Assembly (NCBI GenBank): GCA_031257135.1 | Contig: JAIRPH010000028.1 | Coordinates: forward strand, 1-5,696 | Direction of reading: 5' to 3' | DNA length: 5,696 nt | DNA from: Spirochaetaceae bacterium | Lineage (GTDB): Bacteria > Spirochaetota > Spirochaetia > Treponematales > Breznakiellaceae | In this document: piece after piece, positions 1-5,478 of the stretch | Layout of the letters: each line of letters begins with the position of its first letter | Position numbering within the stretch: position 1 is the stretch's first letter | Translations under genes and position numbers: made by a program | The notes under the pieces: generated by a model | What the model saw: the letters and a program-made list of their open reading frames with translations, nothing else | What the model was told of the DNA's origin: nothing | Database searches by the model: none

Positions 1-153
1 GACGCGCTGGTTATTGACGACGCGCCGCTTGCGCCGCCTTTTGCTTTGAGCCTTCGGGAGCGGCTTGAACGGGCGGTGTATCTCTCGGACGACCGGCATA
101 TCGCGGCGAAATACGTCCGGGGCGCGCCGGTTTTAGATAAAAGCATTGAATAA
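1..153 (+). CDS. 3' end of an unidentified protein (5' truncated by window edge)
   Basis: An open frame enters at base 1 and runs 50 codons to a TAA at 151-153. The visible tail begins DALVIDDAPLAPPF and ends with RHIAAKYVRGAPVLDKSIE. The first two-thirds have the high G+C third positions typical of a real coding region, which supports this frame. I do not recognise the family. The pattern D-R-x-I-A-x-x-Y-x-R-G-x-P-V-L near the end is loosely like the C-terminal part of MinD/ParA/CobQ-type P-loop ATPases, where a similar 'D..va.a...G.pv' motif occurs. No nucleotide-binding motif lies inside the window, so this is only a hint. No terminator hairpin follows the stop, and the next gene's promoter starts about 9 nt later, so read-through into the small exported-protein gene is possible. 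Confidence 0.55.
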   Translation, partial: DALVIDDAPLAPPFALSLRERLERAVYLSDDRHIAAKYVRGAPVLDKSIE

Positions 154-161
154 AAAACATC

Positions 162-190
162 TTGACGAATAATAATGTATATGATATGTT
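162..190 (+). promoter_or_regulatory. Sigma70-type promoter with extended -10 for the small exported protein
   Basis: TTGACG at 162-167 matches the -35 consensus in 5 of 6 positions. It is separated by exactly 17 bp from TATGTT at 185-190, which matches the -10 in 4 of 6 positions. TGA at 182-184 supplies an extended -10 TGn. The surrounding sequence is AT-rich. The expected start site is near 196-198, giving a leader of only about 15 nt that is almost entirely ribosome binding site. This is a reading of consensus elements without experimental support. Confidence 0.6.
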
Positions 191-199
191 AGATACATT
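174..199. promoter_or_regulatory. Inverted repeat overlapping the -10: candidate operator
   Basis: AATGTAT at 174-180 and ATACATT at 193-199 are perfect 7-bp inverted arms with a 12-bp centre. The dyad brackets the -10 element (185-190), and its right arm falls on the likely transcription start, a position suited to a repressor. A second small palindrome, TACA-T-TGTA at 194-202, overlaps the right arm and runs into the Shine-Dalgarno. In AT-rich DNA such arms can arise by chance, and no regulator is identified. Confidence 0.35.
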
Positions 200-201
200 G
201 T

Positions 202-206
202 AGGAG
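202..206 (+). promoter_or_regulatory. Shine-Dalgarno for the small exported protein
   Basis: AGGAG ends 5 nt before the ATG at 212. This fixes the start, and the resulting N-terminus is a textbook signal peptide. Confidence 0.75.
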
Positions 207-211
207 ATTTT

Positions 212-571
212 ATGAAAAAACTTGTTTTTGTATTGATTATAGCCTTATCGGTAATTGGTATGGCTTCCGCCCAGAATTGGGGTAACGGCTGGACTAATCC
301 TCAGCCTGTTACCGTGAATGGAACGCTTCAACTGCAAAACGGCGTTATTGCCGTGGCAAGTGGAAACGCCGTTTATTATGTTCCAACCCTTGAACGGTAT
401 ATCGGTTTCATTGACGGGTTGAAGGAAGGGGTTCAAATCAATATCGAGGGCTTTGTTTCGGGAAATTATGTTCAGCCATCCAGAATTACCATAAACGGCA
501 AAAGCTATGATTTTACGGCAAACGTCGCCCGAGGAAATGCCGGCTATGGTTCTTGTTGTTGGGGCTGGTAA
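212..571 (+). CDS. Small exported protein, possible OB-like beta fold
   Basis: This is a 119-residue protein of no family I can name with certainty. Residues 1-20 form a clear Sec signal peptide: two lysines at positions 2-3, a hydrophobic core LVFVLIIALSVIG, and a likely signal peptidase I site ASA|Q after residue 20. No lipobox cysteine is present, so the mature protein of about 99 residues should be periplasmic or secreted. The mature part alternates short hydrophobic strands with turns (VTVNGTLQLQNGVIAVASG, then VYYVPTLERYIGFIDGLKEG, VQINIEGFVSG and ITINGKSYDF). This resembles small OB-fold periplasmic proteins, but that is inference from pattern only. The tail is GYGSCCWGW, with adjacent cysteines at 115-116 and aromatic residues at the end, which could bind a metal or form a disulfide. 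It has its own promoter and Shine-Dalgarno, faces infB convergently, and is more AT-rich than its neighbours. A frame overlaps it on the other strand (245-634) but has no signal or ribosome binding site and is judged a shadow. Confidence 0.8.
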   Translation: MKKLVFVLIIALSVIGMASAQNWGNGWTNPQPVTVNGTLQLQNGVIAVASGNAVYYVPTLERYIGFIDGLKEGVQINIEGFVSGNYVQPSRITINGKSYDFTANVARGNAGYGSCCWGW

Positions 572-596
572 AATAAGCAACCGCCGGTTGCTTATT
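572..596. terminator. Hairpin between convergent genes, probable (bidirectional) terminator
   Basis: AATAAGCAACC (572-582) and GGTTGCTTATT (586-596) are perfect 11-bp arms around a 3-nt GCC loop. The hairpin begins immediately after the TAA at 569-571. On the minus strand the arm runs into TTATTTTACC, a modest U-rich tail that would suit termination of the infB operon. On the plus strand the tail is only ATTGCAAAAC, so termination of the small exported-protein transcript is less certain. Confidence 0.6.
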
Positions 597-612
597 GCAA
601 AACTCTGCATAG

Positions 613-675
613 GCTGACTACAGCAAAGCCTCATAGGAGCGAGGACTATCGTCCTCGCTCCTATGACGAGTCAGC
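613..675. repeat. 7-bp inverted repeats flanking the long hairpin and overlapping the infB stop
   Basis: GCTGACT at 613-619 and AGTCAGC at 669-675 are perfect inverted copies 49 bp apart. They enclose the 36-nt hairpin at 631-666. The right copy contains the infB stop codon (TGA on the minus strand, 671-673). A further pair, CATAGG at 608-613 and CCTATG at 660-665, could pair instead of part of the hairpin. The arrangement resembles a tiny palindromic element with terminal inverted repeats, or a two-tier RNA structure. No flanking target duplication is evident. Confidence 0.4.
631..666. terminator. 16-bp perfect hairpin just downstream of infB
   Basis: TCATAGGAGCGAGGAC (631-646) pairs perfectly with its complement at 651-666 around a 4-nt TATC loop. 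It starts 4 nt past the infB stop. The stem is long and G+C-rich in its inner half, but no U-run follows it: on the minus strand the next bases are GGCTTTGCTG. It may therefore act as a 3' stabilising structure, help a terminator further on (572-596), or be a dispersed palindromic repeat. The hairpin itself is certain from the sequence; its role is inferred. Confidence 0.55.
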
Positions 676-3400
676 TTAACTTCCGGGCGACTTCGATAAT
701 CTCGAAGATTTCAAGTTGATCGTTTGTTATAATGCCGTCAAAATCCTCAAAACCTATACCGCACTCATAACCGGCGGCGACTTCCTTAACGTCGTCTTTG
801 AAACGCCTGAGAGAAGCCAGCTTTCCGCTGTGAATAACGATGCCGTCTCGGATAACATGAACGCTTGCGCTCCGCTTAACCGTGCCGGTCAGCACGCGGC
901 ATCCTGCGATAGTGCCGAATTTCGGGGTTTTGAAGGTGTCCCGGACTTCTACCGTGGCAATGACCTCTTCTTTGGTATCGGGTTTGAGCAGTCCTTCCAT
1001 CGCCTGCTGAATCTCTTCAACCGCTTTGTAGATGACGTTGTATTTTCTAATATCAACCTTTTCCTGATCCGCCAGAGCTTTCGCTTTGGGAATGGGGCGC
1101 ACATTGAAGCCGATGAGAATCGCATTAGAAGCAACGGCTAAATCCACGTCGCCTTCGTTGATCGCGCCGGGAAGAGCCTGAATCACGTTGAGGCGCACCT
1201 CTTTGGTGGAAAGCTTCTCCAAACTTGAACGGAGGGCTTCCGAAGAGCCTTGCACGTCGGCTTTGATGATGACCTTGAGTTCCTGAATCGCCCCGTCGCT
1301 GATGGTGTCGTAGAGATTGTCTAAGGTGATTTTCTTGACGTTTTTCGCGTCTTCAAAACGTTTGAGTTCCTGCCGCTTGGAAGAAACGCCTCGGGCGACT
1401 TTTTCGTCTTCTACCACTTGCAAGGGGTCTCCGGCATTAGGCGTACCTTCAAAGCCAAGCACCTCAATAGGCATCGCAGGAGTTGCGGTTTCAACCCGCT
1501 CGCCCTTATCGTTGAACAAGGCTCGCACTTTGCCGGGCCAAACGCCCGCTACAAAGGAATCGCCCACTTTCAGCGTCCCCTTTTGGACCATCACCGTCGC
1601 CACAGTGCCGCGTCCGTGGTCGATGCGGGATTCGAGAATCTTTCCCTCCGCGGCTCGATTATAGTCGGCTTTGAGGTCTAAAATTTCCGCCTGCAACAGG
1701 ATTGCTTCAATGAGTTTATCAAGCCCTTCCTTCCGCAGAGCTGAAAGCTGGACAAAAATCGTCTGTCCCCCCCATTCCTCAGGCTGAAGCCCAAGCTCAG
1801 AAAGCTGGCTCTTTACTCGGTCGGGGTTCGCTTCGGGCTTATCCATTTTGTTCACCGCAACGATAATAGGAACCTTCGCTTCTTTGGCGTGATTTACCGC
1901 TTCGACCGTCTGAGGCATAACTCCGTCGTCAGCGGCGACGACCAGAACGACTATATCCGTTACCTGCGCGCCTCTAGCGCGCATACGGGTAAAGGCTTCA
2001 TGTCCCGGAGTGTCTAGGAATGTAATTCTGCCGTTAGGGGTTTCCACGGTGTACGCGCCGATATGCTGAGTAATGCCGCCGAATTCCCCGGAAACTACAT
2101 CGGTACTGCGGATTGCGTCAAGGAGTTTTGTTTTTCCGTGATCCACATGACCCATAACCGTTACCACCGGCGGACGAGGGATCATCTCGGTTTCATTGTC
2201 CGCGGCGGTTTCGATTACGGTTTCGTCGTAGAGACTGATAATCCGCACTTCCGCCCCGAATTCCGACGCCAAGAGGGTAGCTGTATCCGCATCTATCTGC
2301 TGATTGATGGTGACCATCTCGCCCATAGCCATCAATTTCTGAATCAGATCAGAGGCTTTGAGGTTCATTTTACGGGCTAATTCGGACACCGAAATAACTT
2401 CCATAATATCAATGGATTTCGGCACCGGATTTGCTACATGGCTGATTTTCTTTTTGGTCTGGAGGAGTTTTTCCTCCATTTCAAGTTCTTTTTCCCGTCT
2501 GGTATAAACCGCTTTTTTGGCTTTGAAGGTTTTCTTTGCCGGCGTTTTCCCATCGGGTACCGGAGGAGTCTGAGCCGGAGGTACGCCTAAGTTCGAGCGA
2601 ACCGGTCCGGGTCTATTGAAGCCGGGACGAGGCGTATGATATCCGCCCGGACGTCCCGGTCCTTGGGAGAAGCCCGGTCTGCCCTGACCGCTGGGACGAG
2701 GGCGTTGTCCGCCGCTCTGAAACTGACTGCTGAAATGTCGGGGGGCGTTTGGATTGCCCCGATTAGGATGAGGACTTCCTCCTTCGGCGTTTCGGGGACC
2801 TGCCGGTTTTCCGCCGACCTTTCCGGCTACGGCATTGGGACGGGGCTGGTAAGGAAACTTGGAAGCGCGATTCGATCCGCCTTCGTCGCGCTGGCGCCGA
2901 GGACCGACCGGTTTTCCGCCGACCCTTCCGGCGACGACGTTAGGCCGCGGCGTTGCCGGGAAAGTGCTGACCCCTCGGGAAACGGCAGGCCGCTTATCTT
3001 TTGGCGGAATGTCTTTTGGAGAACCGGTCTTATGAGGTTCTTTCGGACGGGGCGGCGTTTCCTTCGGAGGCGAGGCGGGAGGATTTTTCCCGATTTCCTC
3101 TGCCGGCGGCTCTTTTGTCTCTCCCCGGCCGGCTTTATTTTTCGACGCGTCAGGTTCTCCCCGAGTAGTGACCTTAGGCTGAGACTTCTTATTAACCGGA
3201 GAGGCCGCTCCTGAAGGGGAATCTGCGGAAGCGGAGCTTTTCTTCACTTTAATGACCTTTTTACGTTGCCGCTGTTCCCCGTGTTCTGAATTGGAGGCAT
3301 ACTTTGATCCTCCCTCTGAAGAGGTATGCTCATTTTGCCCGTGCTTAATGAGTTCCGCCACTCCCTTTGGTTTTTGGGTATTATCTAATTCCTCAGCCAT
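671..3400 (-). CDS. infB: Translation initiation factor IF-2
   Basis: This 909-residue GTPase binds fMet-tRNA on the 30S subunit and promotes 50S joining in the cytoplasm. Residues 1 to about 320 are a long, probably disordered region rich in Pro, Gly, Lys, Arg and Ser, containing a duplicated segment (151-168 and 186-203). An IF2_N-type module follows at about 330-388 (SVSELARKMNLKASDLIQKL). The G domain, about 408-575, is complete: G1 GHVDHGKT (417-424), G2 GGITQHIGA (441-449), G3 DTPGHEAF with its catalytic-type His466 (463-470), G4 NKMD (517-520) and G5 SAL (553-555). Domain II spans about 583-675, domain III about 690-790 (AINEGDVDLAVASNAILIGFNVRP), and the C-terminal fMet-tRNA-binding barrel about 810-905 (GTIAGCRVLTG, ECGIGFEDF). 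The end aligns with the usual IF-2 terminus, so it is not truncated. The ATG is preceded by AAGGTGG, and an in-frame TAA lies 9 nt upstream. It is the last gene of the operon, 42 nt after nusA, and rbfA does not follow. Confidence 0.98.
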   Translation of the reverse strand: MAEELDNTQKPKGVAELIKHGQNEHTSSEGGSKYASNSEHGEQRQRKKVIKVKKSSASADSPSGAASPVNKKSQPKVTTRGEPDASKNKAGRGETKEPPAEEIGKNPPASPPKETPPRPKEPHKTGSPKDIPPKDKRPAVSRGVSTFPATPRPNVVAGRVGGKPVGPRRQRDEGGSNRASKFPYQPRPNAVAGKVGGKPAGPRNAEGGSPHPNRGNPNAPRHFSSQFQSGGQRPRPSGQGRPGFSQGPGRPGGYHTPRPGFNRPGPVRSNLGVPPAQTPPVPDGKTPAKKTFKAKKAVYTRREKELEMEEKLLQTKKKISHVANPVPKSIDIMEVISVSELARKMNLKASDLIQKLMAMGEMVTINQQIDADTATLLASEFGAEVRIISLYDETVIETAADNETEMIPRPPVVTVMGHVDHGKTKLLDAIRSTDVVSGEFGGITQHIGAYTVETPNGRITFLDTPGHEAFTRMRARGAQVTDIVVLVVAADDGVMPQTVEAVNHAKEAKVPIIVAVNKMDKPEANPDRVKSQLSELGLQPEEWGGQTIFVQLSALRKEGLDKLIEAILLQAEILDLKADYNRAAEGKILESRIDHGRGTVATVMVQKGTLKVGDSFVAGVWPGKVRALFNDKGERVETATPAMPIEVLGFEGTPNAGDPLQVVEDEKVARGVSSKRQELKRFEDAKNVKKITLDNLYDTISDGAIQELKVIIKADVQGSSEALRSSLEKLSTKEVRLNVIQALPGAINEGDVDLAVASNAILIGFNVRPIPKAKALADQEKVDIRKYNVIYKAVEEIQQAMEGLLKPDTKEEVIATVEVRDTFKTPKFGTIAGCRVLTGTVKRSASVHVIRDGIVIHSGKLASLRRFKDDVKEVAAGYECGIGFEDFDGIITNDQLEIFEIIEVARKLS
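2792..2950 (-). repeat. Duplicated segment in the IF-2 N-terminal region
   Basis: Residues 151-168 (PRPNVVAGRVGGKPVGPR) and 186-203 (PRPNAVAGKVGGKPAGPR) of IF-2 differ at only four of 18 positions. Their DNA lies at 2897-2950 and 2792-2845, a period of 105 bp. A shorter preceding FP (147-148, 182-183) is also shared. This looks like an internal tandem duplication of about 35 codons whose linker half has since diverged. The long plus-strand open frame across this region (about 2636-3214) is a side-effect of its G+C-rich composition. Confidence 0.8.
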
Positions 3401-3403
3401 AAT

Positions 3404-3431
3404 CCACCTTTACATAAAATTACAGTCTCCT
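3404..3431 (-). promoter_or_regulatory. infB leader: ribosome binding sites and an ATG-TAA start-stop
   Basis: In the 42-nt nusA-infB gap, AAGGTGG (3404-3410) sits 3 nt before the infB ATG and decides the start. Further upstream, AGGAG (3427-3431) lies 11 nt before an ATG at 3413-3415 that is followed at once by TAA (3410-3412). This makes a start-stop mini-ORF in the same frame as infB, 9 nt before its ATG. Start-stop elements are known in some bacterial leaders to hold ribosomes. Whether this one is used is unknown, and the 11-nt spacing is longer than ideal. Confidence 0.45.
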
Positions 3432-3442
3432 AAGAAACCGCG

Positions 3443-4888
3443 TTATTCTTCCTCATATTCAAAACTCAGCCCGATGCCGCAGTTCGGACAACTGGTCATA
3501 TCAAGGGTTATTTTTGCTCCGCAGTCGGGACATTCATAGTCGGCTACTTCCTGATGGGGAGGCTCCGATTTACCGCCGTCTACTGCCTGAGCCGGGGACT
3601 CCTCTTCTTCGACGATTTCTACATATTCTTCAATAAGTTTCTGAAGTTTGTCCAGTTGTTCCGAGGTAATGTTCTCGAATTGTGCAAGCTGTTCCTGAGA
3701 AAGCGCGATATAATCTTCGATGAAGTCAATGCCGTGTTCCTTCAGAGCGGCTACGGTCGCCTTGTCAACTTTCGGAAGCTCGGAAAGCCGGGAAAATTCA
3801 TCGCCGAATAACTGAGAAACCGCGCGCCGGGATTCGGCGGCAATATCCATTTCCGCAAACTGAGCCTCAGTTTTCACGTCAATATTCCAATCCGCCAGAC
3901 GGTTGGCAAGTTTTACGTTCAGTCCCTGTTTGCCGATGGCAAGGGAAAACTGAGCGTCCGCAACGACCGCTAGAGCCTGATGTTTGCCCTCGTCGATAAT
4001 AATCACTTCCCGGACCTCTGCGGGAGACAAGGCGTTTTTGATGAACTTTTTCGGGTCCGGATCGTATTTGAGAACATCGATCTTTTCTCCTTCGAGTTCC
4101 TTGATGATCGTCTGAATCCGTACGCCTTTGAGTCCTACGCAGGCTCCTACCGGGTCAACATCATCCCGTTTGGCATATACCGCCATTTTTGTCCGGTAGC
4201 CCGGTTCCCGGACGATCTTGTGAATTTCTACCGTTTTATCGTAGAGTTCAGGGACTTCAACCTCAAAAACCGCCCGGACAAAATCCGTATGCGTCCGGGA
4301 CAGCACCACCTGAAGTCCGGTAGGCGTCTTATTGACCTCGGTAATCAGGGCTTTAATCCGGTCGTTTACCGTATAGGCTTCTCGAGGAGACTGAAACTTC
4401 TTAGGCAGAATCCCTTCGGTTCTTCCCAGCTCCACATAAATCGTCCCGTTCCGTTCCCGCTGATAATAGCCGATAACCAATTCTCCGATTTTATCTTTAT
4501 ATTCGGCATAGAGGCTGTCTTTATGGATGTCCCGCAAAGACTGTTTAGCGGTCTGTTTTGCGCTTTGTACTGAAATGCGGTCGAACTCTTTGGGATTTAC
4601 CTCAATGAGGATTTCGTCGCCGATCTCCGCTTCGGGATTCAGTTCTCTCGCTTCTTCTAGGTCTATTTCCGAAAGCGGATCGTATACCCCGTCAACGATT
4701 TTCTTTTTTGCATAAATCGAAACTTCGCGATTGTCATCGCTGAAGCGAATAACCGCGTGTTCCACGTTTCCGAACCGGCGTTTGTATGCCGCGAGGAGGG
4801 TGCTTTCAATAGTCCGCCGGATGAGTTCTTCCGACATTCCCCGATCCTGAATAAGCTGATGGATTGCTTCCGACAAATCTATTGCCAC
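3443..4888 (-). CDS. nusA: Transcription elongation/termination factor NusA with C-terminal zinc ribbon
   Basis: This 481-residue protein binds RNA polymerase and nascent RNA and modulates pausing, intrinsic termination and antitermination. The N-terminal polymerase-binding domain covers about 1-125 (EFDRISVQSAKQTAKQSLRD). The S1 domain covers about 132-200 (YVELGRTEGILPKKF), KH1 about 230-285 with GLKG at 252-255 (DPVGACVGLKGVRIQTI), and KH2 about 295-345 with GKQG at 319-322 (AIGKQGLNVKLANRL). Residues about 370-422 look like one helix-hairpin-helix repeat (LPKVDKATVAALKEHGIDFIED). An acidic linker follows, then a CxxC-x10-CxxC zinc ribbon (Cys453, 456, 467, 470) and an acidic EYEEE end. 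The paired acidic repeats of E. coli NusA are absent. The start is GTG at 4886-4888, chosen because AGGAGGT lies 8 nt upstream and the sequence MAIDLSEAI fits a NusA N-terminus. It follows rimP by 4 nt and precedes infB by 42 nt. The ylxR and L7Ae-like genes often found between nusA and infB in Firmicutes are missing. Confidence 0.98.
   Translation of the reverse strand: MAIDLSEAIHQLIQDRGMSEELIRRTIESTLLAAYKRRFGNVEHAVIRFSDDNREVSIYAKKKIVDGVYDPLSEIDLEEARELNPEAEIGDEILIEVNPKEFDRISVQSAKQTAKQSLRDIHKDSLYAEYKDKIGELVIGYYQRERNGTIYVELGRTEGILPKKFQSPREAYTVNDRIKALITEVNKTPTGLQVVLSRTHTDFVRAVFEVEVPELYDKTVEIHKIVREPGYRTKMAVYAKRDDVDPVGACVGLKGVRIQTIIKELEGEKIDVLKYDPDPKKFIKNALSPAEVREVIIIDEGKHQALAVVADAQFSLAIGKQGLNVKLANRLADWNIDVKTEAQFAEMDIAAESRRAVSQLFGDEFSRLSELPKVDKATVAALKEHGIDFIEDYIALSQEQLAQFENITSEQLDKLQKLIEEYVEIVEEEESPAQAVDGGKSEPPHQEVADYECPDCGAKITLDMTSCPNCGIGLSFEYEEE
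3479..3532 (-). other. Zinc-ribbon segment of NusA
   Basis: Residues 453-470 of NusA read CPDC, ten intervening residues, then CPNC, with GIGLSFEYEEE to the end. The paired CPxC knuckles are the form of a rubredoxin-like zinc ribbon that would bind one zinc ion. It is joined to the conserved NusA body through an acidic, Pro/Gln-containing linker (about 425-448). Confidence 0.85.
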
Positions 4889-4892
4889 GGTT

Positions 4893-5351
4893 TTAGACCT
4901 CCTGTGAATAATCTAATTTCGCTTTAGCGATAATATCGTAACCTAATGGTATCATTCCGTCTTTTCCTTTAAGTACAAGTCCGGTTTCATCCGCGGATTC
5001 AAGAACGCCTCCGCTCCAATCAAAGGTATCGGTTCTAAAACAGCGAATCCCTCGCCCCAGATAATGCCCGAATTCAGCGGCGTCCTTGATGAGCCGGTTT
5101 ATCCCGGGAGAAGAGACCTCTACATAAAGGTCCTGACCGGCAAAGGCTAATTCCAGCCGGGGCGTCAGCGCGTGATGTACTCTGGAACAATCCTCGACGC
5201 CTATCGGTCCGGGCTTATACACCACCGCTTTTACCTGTACGGTTCCTTTATGCCGAGATACCATCAAATCCACCAGGGACATACCTAAACCTTGGACTAC
5301 TTTCCGCGCTGAATCAAATAGAGGGTCTGTTTCTCTTGGGGTAAACCGCAC
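4893..5351 (-). CDS. rimP: Ribosome maturation factor RimP
   Basis: This 152-residue protein is the usual RimP length. RimP binds the assembling 30S subunit and assists late 16S rRNA and S12-region maturation in the cytoplasm. The N-terminal alpha/beta domain covers about 1-85 and includes VEDCSRVHHALTPRLE (52-67) and the hallmark VEVSSPGINR (77-86), close to the family's VSSPGLDRPL. The Sm-like C-terminal barrel covers about 87-150 (YLGRGIRCFRT, GGVLESADETGLVL). The start is GTG at 5349-5351, with AAGGAG (5357-5362) 5 nt upstream. An in-frame TAA overlaps that Shine-Dalgarno, which rules out a longer start; the ATG at 5354-5356 is out of frame. It is the first gene of the operon, transcribed from the promoter at 5417-5446, and its last codons CAG-GAG-GTC supply nusA's ribosome binding site. 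Confidence 0.96.
   Translation of the reverse strand: MRFTPRETDPLFDSARKVVQGLGMSLVDLMVSRHKGTVQVKAVVYKPGPIGVEDCSRVHHALTPRLELAFAGQDLYVEVSSPGINRLIKDAAEFGHYLGRGIRCFRTDTFDWSGGVLESADETGLVLKGKDGMIPLGYDIIAKAKLDYSQEV
4897..4903 (-). promoter_or_regulatory. nusA Shine-Dalgarno embedded in rimP
   Basis: AGGAGGT lies within the last sense codons of rimP (CAG GAG GTC, just before TAA) and 8 nt before the GTG of nusA. It decides the GTG start and implies that ribosomes finishing rimP can re-initiate on nusA. Confidence 0.85.
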
Positions 5352-5416
5352 CGCATCTCCTTACCGGTCCTGCCGGAACGTCCCTTTTTTGATTTTGAAT
5401 GTCCCGTAGTTTTATA

Positions 5417-5446
5417 ACGGTAGCAAATTCAAGAGAGCTTTGTCAA
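5417..5446 (-). promoter_or_regulatory. Sigma70-type promoter of the rimP-nusA-infB operon
   Basis: Read on the minus strand, a perfect -35 TTGACA (5441-5446) is followed after 18 bp by TACCGT (5417-5422), preceded by TGC (5423-5425) as an extended -10. The -10 hexamer itself is poor (3 of 6), but the perfect -35 and TGn make this the best candidate in the gap. Transcription would begin near 5409, giving a leader of about 55 nt before the rimP GTG. TATAAA at 5411-5416 has no -35 at suitable distance. Confidence 0.6.
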
Positions 5447-5478
5447 GCCGGTTTCTCCAGTATATGCAATTCAGGGCA

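Noticed and set aside
245..634. 129-codon minus-strand frame opposite the small exported protein
   Set aside because: It would cross both the signal-peptide gene and the 572-596 hairpin and has no ribosome binding site or recognisable motif. The plus-strand gene has a promoter, Shine-Dalgarno and signal peptide.
1178..1198. Unusual VIQALPGAINEGD in IF-2 domain III where many relatives have VIHxGVGAIxExD
   Set aside because: This position varies in the family (E. coli lacks the histidine too) and the surrounding motif is intact, so it is likely ordinary divergence.
2636..3214. Long plus-strand open frame antisense to the IF-2 N-terminal region
   Set aside because: It lies entirely inside infB in the G+C-rich, low-complexity part, encodes an arginine- and phenylalanine-rich sequence with no recognisable domain, and has no ribosome binding site. 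It is a compositional shadow.
3980..4573. 197-codon plus-strand frame antisense to nusA
   Set aside because: It is fully covered by the conserved S1 and KH coding sequence of nusA on the other strand, with no domain and no start signals.
5364..5376. CCGG-N5-CCGG small hairpin just upstream of the rimP Shine-Dalgarno
   Set aside because: The arms are only 4 bp and self-complementary, which is too weak to claim a leader structure or riboswitch.
5411..5416. TATAAA as -10 of the rimP promoter
   Set aside because: It lies 24 bp from the perfect TTGACA and only 10 bp from a weaker TTGAAT, so neither spacing is workable.
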